NCBI GenBank assembly: GCA_027924585.1
Contig: BSBM01000068.1
Location: 12,125,501 to 12,189,500 of the forward strand
DNA length: 64,000 nucleotides
Reading direction: 5' to 3'
DNA from: Larix kaempferi
Lineage: Eukaryota; Streptophyta; Pinopsida; Pinales; Pinaceae
A program made the translations under genes and the position numbers. Each line of letters starts with the position of its first letter. Within the stretch, counting starts at the first letter, position 1. This document shows positions 22,195 to 32,529 of the stretch, in pieces. Below the pieces are notes generated by a model, which had not been told where the DNA came from, made no database searches, and saw nothing but the letters and a program-made list of their open reading frames with translations.

Positions 22195-22840
22195 GACTTT
22201 TCACTAAAAAGTTTAAGAGAATGAAATTTTCTCACACTCCTCACCCAAAAATAAAATGGTGCAACTATCAACCCCAACAATATTATAGCTAAAAGAACGA
22301 AATTTTCCCTCCCAAACATTCCCTTCAAAATTTCCTTGCAAAATAAATCACACGTTTCAAACACAATTATAACACTGGTAAAAGTAATTTAATTTAACGT
22401 ATAACAATTGTAATAATACTAATAAAATGACATTTAAACAATGCTATCCAAACTTCTTAATACAATATTAGTTATTTACATTAATTTTTTAAACCAAAAG
22501 GCACAACGCTAGTCAAATTTAATTTAATCTCTTCTTCTCTATATTTAGAAATAATGCATTATCTAAATACACAGTTTTTAATCCTGCATTCATAAAACGG
22601 TAAAAAAATACATATTTTATGCTATATTAACGTAGTTTGGTTTTTTATAGTCACCATTTTCAAACAACGATCCATAAGGCTTTGGAGACCATCGAACAGC
22701 TTCAAACATTATCAAGGTTAGTTAAATTAATTTTTTTATGTTTTAATGCAATTTTTTTTCCTTTGGGAGTAGGCATGCCCTCTTTAAAACCTGGGTGTTT
22801 TTTATTTTTTTTGGGCCGAGGACATAGGAACCTTATCCCC
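22195..22840. promoter_or_regulatory. Upstream region of the DUF7869-type gene
   Basis: AT-rich, non-coding, between the start of the minus-strand gene and the palindrome block. With 22841-23541 it forms the shared intergenic control region of the two divergent genes. No clear TATA box was chosen. It probably holds the 5' leader or leader intron of the minus gene. Confidence 0.4.
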
Positions 22841-23423
22841 CATTGCATAGCCCAAATGGGAACCCATTGCATAGTCTATGGGCTATGCAATGGCCGTTGG
22901 CCATTTCCATTGCATAGCCCACGGGATATGCAATGGGAGCCCAACGGGTGGTCCATTGCATAGCTCGACAGGGGGCACTATGGGAACCTAGAGGGGCACG
23001 GGAGGAGCGGAGCTCCGCTACCAAGCCCCCTCTGGGTGCCAACAACACCCGCTCGATGGGGGGGCTCCCTGGGGGAGGAGCGGGGAGCGGAGCTCCTCCC
23101 AACTACCAAAGGGGCGGGTTTTAACCTGCCCCTTTAGGAGCTCCGTTCCTCCCCCCTGGGTGCCCTTTGGGCACCCAATGCATAGCCCGTGGACTATGCA
23201 AATGGCCACAGGCCATTATGGCCATTACATAGCCCACGGGCTATGTAATGGGCGCCCATTGGGGGCGCCCCATTGCATAGCACATGGGCTATGCAATGGG
23301 CGCTCGTTGGGATGTGCATTGGGCACCCTTTGCATAGCACTTGGGCTATGCTATGGGAACACCATAGCATAGCCCAAGGGTTATGCATGGGCCACAAGGG
23401 AACCAATGCATATAACAATGGCT
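22841..23423. repeat. GC-rich cluster of related palindromes
   Basis: About ten palindromes built from the half-site CATTGCATAGCCCA and its complement. Examples: 22864-22893 and 22907-22936 (imperfect); 23158-23176 (8-bp arms, 3-bp loop); 23222-23251 (perfect 14-bp arms around AC); 23269-23300 (32 bp, one mismatched pair); 23341-23377 (perfect 16-bp arms around GAACA). Further hairpins in the middle use GGAGCGGAGCTCC, AAAGGGG..CCCCTTT and GGGCGCCC words. The block is far more GC-rich than the rest of the element and lies between the two gene starts. Minor open frames across it are artefacts. Confidence 0.88.
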
Positions 23424-23541
23424 ATGTTAAGCCATCAAATTCTTAGTTCTTTGGCTACTATATGTTAACAATTTTTTTGTATTGCAACTATTTTTTTTTA
23501 AAACATATACTATTTTGTTTTGGCTTTTGACTATAGGGAAA

Positions 23542-26500
23542 ATGACATCAAGAAAGCTATCTGTAAACATCTCTGGAGTGAGATCGTTGATGAAGTCATC
23601 GAAAAACATAGTTGAGCCATATAACAATGTTGCGCATGATGAAGTTGTTCCCACTGATGATTTAAAAGACAAGAATGTTAGAGAATGGAAACATGCACCA
23701 GCTGAAGAGAAACTTGACTATTCTTAGTATCTGAAAGAGAAATATCAAGGAAACTCAGACAATATTCACTTATATTGTGTTGGATTTGCATATCTTAAAA
23801 ATGATTATCACTCATTGGGATTGTTGCGAGATATTTGTTCGGTTCTGGGTAAAGACATTGTTTATGCACTAGTGAAACAAGCTAAAACCTTTGTCAAAAT
23901 TTGATATTCTCTGAAGGTTTCAAACTATAAGATCGACGAAATTTTCATAGAATTTTGTGCAGGAATCGTGCACGATATTGAGAACAATAGTGTAAGTTTC
24001 TAAATTTTTATATCTTTTTGATTTTCTTATAATTTGAATTATATGACAATGTAATAGATTTAATACAATAATGTTTTTATTTCGCAGGATTTTGCTATAC
24101 CACTTTCCAATAATCTGAATGGAATTTATTGTACAAAAGAAAATCTGATGAATGTCATTAATGCCCCTCTTCATAAGGGAGAAACACAAAGAAAAAACGA
24201 GTGCAAAATGTTCCTGGAGAAGTACAAGCATGGAAAGGAAAAGGAATTCAATAATCAAATGAAGTTCCTAGGAAGGTTACATTCAAAATCCTATCTTTCC
24301 CAGTTGAACATGATCGACGAATCGTTGGTGATGACAATGTTACTTCTGCTGGTAAGAGAAATAGACACTCTTCTAAAACACCTATGGATGAGGATATTTT
24401 CATTCCTGATCAACAAGTTGTTCTTTTAGATACAACTGCTTCAAGACATTAAAGGAGGAGAGAAAATGTTCAATCCAATGTTGAAAATCATAGTGAGAAC
24501 TCGAGGGACAGTTTGGAAATCACTACTCCAAGTGGTGATCTGGATGATGGTGTTGTTAAGACAACACAAAATAATATCCAAGATCGATTGCGGAGGGATA
24601 AGTTGGTTCACAATGGATGTACATTTGATTTAAATGTAAAACAACTTTATAGACACACAAAAGGATAAGAGAAGTATCAAATTAGGAAACCACATCGCTT
24701 TCATGTTCATAACTTGAAAGCATTGATGAGGCACAATCCCTATGCACATGTGGTTGACTACCTAGTTCTTGTTGACCCAAAATATGTTCTTGTTAGAGAT
24801 TCATTTGAAGAATCAAAATGTTTTGATTACAACTACTATGTTTTGGGGGAAAATCATTTTGCAGAGGCTAGAAGAGAATTGATGCAAGAGTTTAAAAAAA
24901 ACCCTATTTTTCAAACAGTGAAATGCATCATTTACACTGGTTTAACAGATGTGGAAGCAAAACTATTGGTATGGGATCACAACACAGATAATGACTATAG
25001 GATTTCCATGACATTCATTCAAAGGGTTAGATTTATCCACAATGAATTTGAACAAATATGTTGTGGGGATAGATCGAAAGTTGATGTAGATTTTTGGAAA
25101 CAATGTTGTATGGAAATAGGTATCCCTATTAAAGAGGACAATGTGAAACATAAAGCTTTGAAAGAAAGTGATGCATTCAGAGCTTTAGATAACTACTTTC
25201 AGTTGGAATTTAGATCGGGCCCCATATGGGATTTGATTGATGACATATTTAGCATGTGGGAGAATATTGGTGTAAAAAATCAGAAGGTACAAAAAGTAAA
25301 GCACTTGCATGGAGCAACAGTCAAGGAGGTCCTGATGTCAAGAAACTGCCAAAAGATATGACTATAACACGTTGGATATCATTGCAAGGTGTGAAGGATG
25401 AAACACTTATATCTACAATACTATCACGTGTAAAGTCAGGTGAATTATCCATCGAAAAAATGTGCAATGATTTTGAAAAGTAAGTTTATAAGTAGTTTTT
25501 TTTGAGTTTAAGATTTTTTATTAAATAAGCATTGTGTTATTGTTAGATGCCATTGTCAATGCCATTTATTTTTACATCATGTAGTCATAAGGTTTACATG
25601 AAAATACAAGAGGATATGGTTATAATGTTGGGTGAGAAGAATTGGGATGATGTCACATGCAACTATCTAGATTCAAGCTCCATGGAAAGCTTACAAGATT
25701 TTTTTGTTGCATACAAAAAGGTATGATGGTTTATGATATTTTCTATTTTATTTATTTCTAAGTGATTTCATTTCTATTTTATTACTTATAGATATAATTT
25801 TTTTTCAAATATTTCAAAGAAGAATACAGTACCAGATTCTTTCAAAATTCATATTCAAAGAGCCAAAATAGAACGACAAAAAAGACAACGTCTTGCAAAT
25901 GTTGAACTTGATGACACCCTTGATCATCACATTTGGAATGGGCTCGACACTGTGCAATATAAAGTGATTTTGGGTGATTGTGCAAACATTGAAAATCTTG
26001 TTCCCAAAAAGGAGTACTCCCTAGTTATTGTAGATATCCCTCATGGATACAATATCAAAAACATTATTTATGATTGTGATCCTTATACATTCCAGTCATT
26101 TAATAAAGTGGCTTCGAGATTTATGGACGTCACAACATCACCCCTATGGATATTTCTTGTTTTCCATTCAGACGTACAAGGAGGACCAGTGCTAACAAAA
26201 TTCAAGGATAAAGAAAACTCAAGGAAACAACTTTATTGGTAAGATATTTGTAGTATAGTATTAAACATTTGAATTTAGAAAACATTAAATTATTTTTCTA
26301 TAAGTTAATTAGATTCTTATCTATTTTTGTTACAAGCATAAGCCTAACATTCATAACTCTAGCACTGATCCATTTATGAGTGATACTGAAAACATACATC
26401 TTGCATGTTGGACAAAAGATGAGACCTATGATACTCTTTTAATCAATGAAACTAGTGAAGGAAAATACAGTCAAATATTGTCTTATAATGTTGTGGTTAA

Positions 26501-27006
26501 CAAGTTGGAATATGAAGAGAGAGATTTGAAAGGAGAGACTATAAACATCTACCAGAAGCCACAAGCATTGATTAATTATCTCATAGATACTTTTTCAAGA
26601 GAAGGAGATCGTGTTTTAGATTTTTTCTAGGGGATCAGGTAATACTTCTGATGTTACATATGAAACTAGTGCTATAATCTAAATTCACTAATATATATTT
26701 TTTAAATTTATGTTTCATTATGTTATTTAACTTTTTCTGTTTTGTATGTGTTGATTAGGTACAACAATAGCATGTTCATTACAAAAAGGAAGAAATTGCA
26801 TATCCATTGAGAATGATCTACTACAGTGTAATTATATCAAGCAAATAATTAATGCTATGAAAGTTCTTCTAGACGAAATGTAGGAAGTTGGTTTGAAGAA
26901 AGGAGAATTTAGTGAGTCACTTATGGCAAAGATGTCAAAAGAGCCTCAACCTCCTTTAAAAGAGATGTTCGGAAAAGATTACTTTGGGCATTTTGCAGAA
27001 GTATAG
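23542..27006 (+). pseudogene. ParB-like domain fused to beta-class DNA methyltransferase
   Basis: Predicted exons: 23542-23991, 24088-25479, 25585-25720, 25820-26238, 26337-26638, 26759-27006, all with GT..AG introns of 96-120 bp. The N-terminal region (23542-24700) is unrecognised. A ParB-like domain follows (about 24740-25080): NYYVLGENHFAEARRELM, then C-I-I-Y-T-G-L-T-D-V-E-A and D-H-N..DYR..MTFIQRVR. The methyltransferase follows: a V-I-L-G-D segment, motif IV as D-I-P-H-G-Y (26033-26050), then QKPQALINYLIDTFSREGDR leading to motif I as D-F-F-x-G-S-G-T-T (26619-26638 plus 26759 on). Motif IV before motif I is the beta-class N6_N4_Mtase order. ParB-methyltransferase fusions are common in bacteria and phages. 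Lesions: TAG 23725, TGA 23902, frameshift near 24295, TAA near 24450 and 24668, frameshift near 25258, TAG plus an extra G at 26628-26631 inside motif I, and TAG near 26881. Likely product: adenine-N6 or cytosine-N4 methylation of DNA. Which base is methylated is unknown. Confidence 0.85.
26639..26758 (+). other. Intron splitting methyltransferase motif I
   Basis: GTAATA opens right after GGATCAG and TGTGTTGATTAG closes before GTACAACA. Splicing gives G-S-G-T-T, the S-adenosylmethionine-binding loop. The fact that splicing recreates the motif is strong evidence that the gene was expressed in a eukaryote and is not contaminant bacterial DNA. Confidence 0.85.
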
Positions 27007-27044
27007 GACCTAATGGACCCTCCAAAAAACGAGAACAATGTCAG

Positions 27045-27070
27045 GTTCTCGTCAAGTTGTATAACATGTT
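27045..27070 (-). repeat. Terminal inverted repeat, right
   Basis: Reverse complement of 17728-17753 with one mismatch. It begins 39 bp after the methyltransferase stop codon at 27004-27006, so that gene runs to the very edge of the element. Confidence 0.92.
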
Positions 27071-27074
27071 TTTA
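27071..27074. repeat. Transposon target duplication TTTA, right copy
   Basis: Matches 17724-17727. LINE coding sequence resumes immediately to the right on the minus strand. Confidence 0.88.
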
Positions 27075-27654
27075 TCGGGTTCATCTTCCTTGAGGTAAAA
27101 GAAACAGGAGGCTAGGAGTGACAGATAACGGTTCCAAGCATCAACTTTGACTCCAGTGAGGCCTAAGCTTTGAGCTGATTTCAATCTTGATCTCCCCCCT
27201 ATCTCAAACTACTGGATATGGACGTATGCTAGGGTGAACAGATTTTTTTCTCTGAGGACTGAGATTAAATCATCTGGGAGCTTGTAATCGTCCCTACACC
27301 AGCCTAGGGGTCTTCTCCCAGGCGTAAGCTTCTGCCATCTCCTAATTTCCAAGTAATCCAGTTTCCAATTAAGGGGAAAGCGAGGACTAGTGCCTTCCAA
27401 CCTATGGAACTATTTTTGAAGCTCTTTTTAGGTTGTCTGAACCACTCTACAATTGAGGGGGGATGACAGTATTTCGAAATCATGGTTCTTCCCCAAAGGG
27501 AGTTTTGAGAATCGGTGAGCCTCCTGAGAGTTTTTGCTGCCAACGATTTGCAAAAGAGGTTTTGGTTTTTGATTCCCCATGCTCCCATGGATTTTGGGAT
27601 GGATAAGATGGACCACTTCACCAGAGGGATTCCTTTTGTTTGTTTTCTTGTTGT
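27075..27654 (-). pseudogene. LINE ORF2: thumb and start of zf-RVT
   Basis: Minus-strand frames read SIPKSMGAWGIKNQNLFCKS, LGDGRSLRLGEDP and NLFTLAYVHIQ, then on toward the insertion point DAWNRYLSLL..KEDEPDK. This is the region after the reverse transcriptase palm in plant LINEs. Joined to 17727 after removing the transposon and one TTTA, the frame passes straight into K-L-I-F-S-I-N. One frameshift lies near 27300 and a stop after VHIQ. Confidence 0.85.
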
Positions 27655-28824
27655 TCAGAGGAAGGAAAAGGATTTTTTCCTTATTTTTACCAGTATACCT
27701 TTAGGTATGTATGCAATAGAGGCCCAGTAAATTGGTATGCTCTGGAGTACTGCTTTGAGCAATACTAGTCTACCCCCTATGGATAGGAAACGGTGAACCC
27801 AATGATTGATTCTTGATTCAATTTTCGTGTAGAGCCATAACCAGTCCTGAAAAGCATATGTATTTGGTTTGAGGAAAAACCCTAAATATTTGAAACCTTC
27901 CGAAATGGGGTGGGTGGTGAAAGAGTAAGTCTCCTCAATCCTACACACAAGTCCTTCTGAAATATTGTTGTAGGCTAGGAAATATTTTCCAGTGTTGATG
28001 ACCAGACCAGTGGCCAGCTTGTATGTGTCCAATAGAGCAACAAAAGATTGAATATTTCCGAAACTACCCTCACCGAGCAATAGAACATCATCCACAAAAA
28101 GAGTGTGGGTTAGAACAACTGAGTTGGACACCCAGACTCCTTTGATTAACTCTTCCTCCTTGGATCTATGTATTAAATGGCTCAGAGCATCCACTACCAA
28201 AAGGAAGAGGAATGGGGATAAAGGGCACCCTTGTCTTAGAACCCGTGTAGGTTTGAAGAAGTGGGAGGGAGACCCATTAATTAAGACCACAAAGGAATTA
28301 GATTGTAGGAATCCCATTATCCATTCCAAAAAATCAATCAACATCCCTATTTGGATCATTAACAGTTGAATGAATGTCCAAATCACCCTATCATATGCTT
28401 TGGATAGATCTAGTTTGAGAGAAAAGGAGGGAAATTTTTCCTGTTTTATTGTGTGGATGGTCTCTTATGCTAGGGATACTGCATCATGTATTTTCCTGTT
28501 GAAGAGAAAACCAAATTTTTCTTCAGTGATAATTTTGCTGAGGATGGGTTTCAATCTTTGCGCTAAAATATTGGCAATGGCTTTGTAGATCAGATTGCAG
28601 CAGGCGATCGGTCTGTAATCTTCAAAGGTTTCTCCTTTATTCCTTTTTGGTATAAGAGTGATGAATGTGGAGTTTAGGGCTCCCAAGACCTTTCCTGATC
28701 TCTGTGACTCGATGACTACCTTCAAAAGATCTTCCTTTAAAAGTTTGTAGAAGCCTAAGAAAATTTCCAAGGTGAATCCGTCCGGGCCGGGACTTTTCCC
28801 TTTCTGGAAGGAGTGGAGAACCAT
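27655..28824 (-). pseudogene. LINE ORF2: reverse transcriptase
   Basis: 28465-28824 carries GKSPGPDGFTLEIF, FITLIPKRNKGETFEDYRPI and NILAQRLKPIL. 27655-28386 carries VLRQGCPLSPFLFLLVVDAL and the catalytic box as F-V-D-D, where most plant LINEs have F-A-D-D, then GFKYLGFFLKPN and LKAVLQSIPIYW. The enzyme copies LINE RNA at the nicked target. A break near 28400-28465 with a stop separates the two frames, so this copy cannot make a full enzyme. Confidence 0.9.
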
Positions 28825-29545
28825 GCTTATTTATTCTTCAGTTCTATCTTGGATAATTCCTCTGTCATTTCCTCCGAAATGAGCCTAAGAAATAATTTTA
28901 AAACCTCCAAAATTTCTTGGATGGGGCAACCAGGTGGGGCCTTAAACCTGGATTTGAAATGATCTTCCACGGCTTTGAATTTTTCTTGGACGGAATGAGA
29001 TGTGTTCCCTTGTGCGTCCTTAATTTCTTAAATCATGTTGATGTTTTTCCTATGAGTTGCAAAGCGATGAAATAACTTCATATTTTTGTCCCCTTTTTCC
29101 ATCCATAGTGCCCTGCTTTTTAGTCTCCATAGTTGTTCCTCCTTGGCTAGGAGTTGATTTCATTCATTTTATAATGACTTTAGATACTATAATTCTTCTC
29201 CTGTAAAGACCCTTGTGGCATTAGAGCTATAGATATCCTGTAATTTAGACTCTGTATCCTTTAGGTCTTTTTGGGATGACGCTTTGTGACTTTTTTCCCA
29301 TTCTTTGGAGAGGAACTTTATTCTTATCAGGTTGTTGGAGAATCACTGCATTTAGGTTTTTGAAGACGGGAGTAACTTTTCCCAATTCTCTTTTACCAAG
29401 TTGCAATACCCTTCCTCTTCCAGCCAAGCACGGTTAAATTTTAAAGGGGAAAGTTTTTTTTTTTTTTATCTGGAACTGTTATCATGAGGATAATGGGTCT
29501 ATGGTCTGAGACGTCCCCCAATTCCATTGTGGATATTAAAATTAA
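28825..29545 (-). pseudogene. LINE ORF2: linker between endonuclease and RT
   Basis: Only short broken minus frames remain. The 60-codon frame at 29245-29427 (MAGRGRVLQLGKRELGK) is part of the helical linker usual at this point in plant LINE ORF2. The segment keeps the expected spacing of about 720 bp. Confidence 0.5.
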
Positions 29546-30120
29546 TTAGCCCTGGAACAGAATTTCTGCAACCAGGAATCTATTCAATCTTTTGGATATC
29601 GCTTGATCGCCACTTCGATTGTTCGTCCAGGTAGTATCAATTTTCAGGGGCTGAGCATCCACTAGATTCTTTTCTTCAAAAAGAGTGTTAAAGAAGTGGC
29701 TTAAAGAGTCACTGGAAGCATTTTTGCCCCAATATTCTCCTAAGTTTGGGGTTAAGTTAAGATCTCCCGCTATTATGAGATTAGGTGAATCCAGCGCTCC
29801 ATAGCTCCTCAAATTTTTGCAGAACTCTCTTCTCCCATTGAACGACCCATAAACATTCATGAAAGATATTTGAATCTCTATTTCAGGAACCTCCAAATCA
29901 GTTTTTAGAGTGTCGTTGTTAGTGAACGAAGAAAGGAGTTGAAGGTCAGGGTTCCATACTGTTATTAGACCCCCAGAGTGTATGTTTGTGTCTAGTGCTT
30001 CCATTTTCCATTCTTTTAGAAGACGACCTAGAATTTCCTTCGTAGTAATTCCTTCCAACATTGTTTCTTGTAGGAACAAAACTTTAATTTTTAAAGTAAA
30101 ATGTAACCTTTTGAGGGAAA
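29546..30120 (-). pseudogene. LINE ORF2: APE-type endonuclease
   Basis: The minus frame starts MFLQETML (L-Q-E-T, metal-binding Glu) and contains SGGLITVWNPDL, FMNVYGSFNGRREF, IIAGDLNLTPN (G-D-L-N) and DTTWTNNRSGDQAISKRLNR. These are the blocks of the apurinic-like endonuclease that nicks target DNA for LINE integration. The last conserved S-D-H block is altered or lost near 29560. The N-terminal 20-30 residues fall outside the open frame. Confidence 0.88.
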
Positions 30121-30356
30121 TTTGTTTTTAGGCCCCCCTAGCCCCCTGATGTTGTAGGAGAGAGCTAACATTAAAATACCTTGGCTCGGGATTTTTCCAC
30201 TCCAAGAGCCCTTCCAATGGTTTTTTATTTTCCCTCTTTAATGTGTAGGGTTTCCTATAATTGGAATCTCGAGAGGAGGGATTTTCTACCTGCTTGGAGC
30301 TTCTAAGGAGGATTTAGTGCAAGCCCTCCTGAAGAAACCTGATCCAATTTGATAAT

Positions 30357-30821
30357 TTATTTTGTTTTGGAACACAAACCATAAACCTGTCTGGATAGAG
30401 GGGATGGAACTGAGTTTCCTTTCACTGAAGGAGAAGGTATCTTAGGTGGAGAAGGTGGTACAAGGTGTGAAATTGTAGGAGGGAATTTAGAGGGAGGGAG
30501 TTGGGAAGGGAGAACATAAATGGATTTTAAAAAGGGAGCAAGAGGCTTAACATGAATACCTTTTATGTCCTTGCTGGCACTGGGATTGGTTGACTGGACC
30601 ATCTTTTTGTTGTTTTGACATCCACTGGCTACTTCCGGGGTTTTCTCTTCCGCTTTTTCGACTGCCACCTTTGGACCTTTTCCATCCGAGTTCGCTTCCA
30701 CTACCTCCTCTATGCATACAACATCCTTAAACAAAGGTGGGGGTGAGACTTCTGATCCTTTATCATCTGTCTTCAGGTTCATCGCCTTATCCTCACAATA
30801 TTCGGATCTTTCCATGTACAA
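30357..30821 (-). pseudogene. LINE ORF1: Pro/Lys-rich C-terminal part
   Basis: The 154-codon frame is rich in Lys, Glu, Pro and Ser (PPSKFPPTISHLVPPSPPKI) with no folded domain visible. It continues the LINE from the DUF4283/CCHC part at 42659-43473 on the other side of the copia insertion at 30823. The position fits the disordered tail of plant LINE ORF1. Confidence 0.6.
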
Positions 30822-30822
30822 A

Positions 30823-31395
30823 TGTTAATTTTTTTTCATTAATTCAGGATACTCTAGGATATTTACTGAGAGAATAACATGCACAACATATCAATCATAA
30901 CAATGCATATCAATCACACCAAGCAATCACATGAGACAATAGACACACAGAGTTTCACTGGGGAAAACCATAAAGGTGAAAAACCCCACAACTTCCTCAG
31001 AGATAGAAAGAGCATTGATACAACCCAAGTACAAGAGATAGTCGTCTCTAGCAGTTGAACCTCCTCCTCCTCTAGTGCGCCACTTTCCGAGTAGTGTAGA
31101 AGTGAATAATGAGATGATCAAATAGAGTGCCTCCCGCACTCTATTTATACATTACCTGTCCTTCCTAATAACCTAGTAGGGCCGACTTGTCTAACTCAGT
31201 CTAATAACCCATGGTTATATTAATTAGGTCTGACCCCACACTTGGTGGTCTAATAACCCATCACTTGCAAGTTACGACACTTGCGACACTTGTTAATACA
31301 AATGAAGACACTTCTATATAGAGGAATAATAACATCTCTATAGGAGTACAATATACATGGGTGAAATACATTCCGAAGTTACATATACATCAACA
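30823..31395 (-). repeat. Copia 3' LTR
   Basis: 573 bp, the plus-strand partner of 42099-42653. It is longer because the phrase CATATCAATCA is duplicated near 30885-30910. The copies differ at a few percent of sites by eye, so the insertion is not recent. Confidence 0.92.
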
Positions 31396-31410
31396 CTCCC
31401 TCTTAACTAG
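31396..31410 (-). other. Copia polypurine tract
   Basis: On the minus strand TAGTTAAGAGGGAG directly precedes the LTR start TGTTGATG, the expected plus-strand primer position. Confidence 0.75.
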
Positions 31411-31639
31411 GAAGGTATTTCTCGACACAGATCTGCTAGCACAAGTCTTCTTCTCTGGATCATTGTCAGCAAATCATCGTCACTGCTGCTGCTATCTCAA
31501 TCAATATCCAATCTACTCATCATAGGAAGTTTTACAGAGCCAGTCCTTTTTCATACTAGATGTAGGTCCACCACCTGTAGGTCTTCATCATCACTGGCCA
31601 TACTGTGAATCCTCAGGACTGATTATGTGCGTCAACAAA

Positions 31640-32150
31640 ACCTCGAAAGAGCATCCCAGGACTAATTACGAGCTTACTGCTCAACCTATCGGATCTCCCA
31701 GGATCTTTTACATGTTGAACTTCAAAAAACCTACTCAGAGCATCCTAGGATGTTACGATCACACTGCTCTACCTGTCTGGATCTTGATAGAGCATCCCAG
31801 GCTGTTACAAGCACACCGCTCTACCTGTCCGGATTTTAAAGGATCTTTTCTATGTGAACTTTCACAAAACCTACTCAGAGCATCCCAGGATGTTATGAGC
31901 ACACCGCTCTACCTGTCCGGATCTCAATAGAGAATCCCAGGATGTTACGAGCACATTGCTCTACCTGTCCAGATTTTAAAGGATCTTTTCTATGCGAAAC
32001 CGTAGCAAAACCTACTCAAAGGATCCCAAGATGTTATGAGCACATCGCTCTACTTGTCTGGATCTCGATAGAGCATCCCAGGCTGTTACGAGCACATTGC
32101 TCTACCTGTCTAGAATTTAAAGGATCTTTTCTATGCTACTTGCACAACCT
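31640..32150 (-). repeat. Tandem repeat, composite period about 140 bp
   Basis: The phrase GAGCATCCCAGGATGTTACG and CTCTACCTGTCCGGAT recurs at about 31651, 31738, 31791, 31879, 31932, 32018 and 32071. Spacings alternate near 53 and 88 bp, giving a two-part unit of about 140 bp. It lies in the copia 3' non-coding region. Confidence 0.8.
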
Positions 32151-32187
32151 GTCCACGGCCACAGAGTATCAACCTAATACTCATACA

Positions 32188-32511
32188 TCATCCTGATGTA
32201 TACATGATCAACTTGATCATCATCACTGCATTGTCCTGATGCATGTCATTTGGAGCAACATCTTGAAGCTTATCATCTGTGATCATCTTGATCATCATAG
32301 CATCAACCTGATGCATGTCGTCTAGAGCAACATCTTGAAGCTCACCATCTGTGATCATACTGATCATCATAGCATCAACCTGATGCATGTCATCTAGAGC
32401 AACATCCTGAAGCTCACCATCTATGATCATCCCGATCATCATATCATCAACCTGATGCATGTCATCTGGAGAAACATCCTGAAGCTCACCATCCATGATC
32501 AACTTGACCAT
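32188..32511 (-). repeat. 72-bp tandem repeat, open in element sense
   Basis: Units begin CATCAACCTGATGCATGTC at 32301, 32373 and 32445 with an exact 72-bp step, plus diverged flanking copies. Because 72 is a multiple of three, a 107-codon minus-strand frame stays open with a 24-residue unit containing DGELQDVALDDMHQVDAM. Whether this is translated is unknown. It lies between the RNase H stop and the 3' LTR. Confidence 0.8.
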
Positions 32512-32529
32512 ACCATGAATCCACCTGAT

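Larger units (their letters stand above)
17728..27070. mobile_element. 9.3-kb TIR DNA transposon with methyltransferase gene
   Basis: The ends are 26-bp inverted repeats (17728-17753 and 27045-27070) that match at 25 of 26 positions and begin AACATGTTATACAACTTGA. They are flanked by TTTA duplications. The interior holds a DUF7869-type gene on minus (22194 to 18267) and a ParB-like/DNA methyltransferase fusion on plus (23542 to 27006), diverging from a GC-rich palindrome block at 22841-23423. Each gene ends about 40-540 bp from its nearer terminus, so almost all of the element is accounted for. A 4-bp target duplication and a three-Asp transposase would fit the Sola superfamily (family knowledge, from memory); that assignment is inference. 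The copy is inactive because both genes carry stops and frameshifts. Confidence 0.92.

Noticed and set aside
22841-23423. Small Gly/Arg/Pro-rich frames across the GC-rich block
   Set aside because: They are by-products of GC-rich palindromes, occur on both strands, and resemble no protein.
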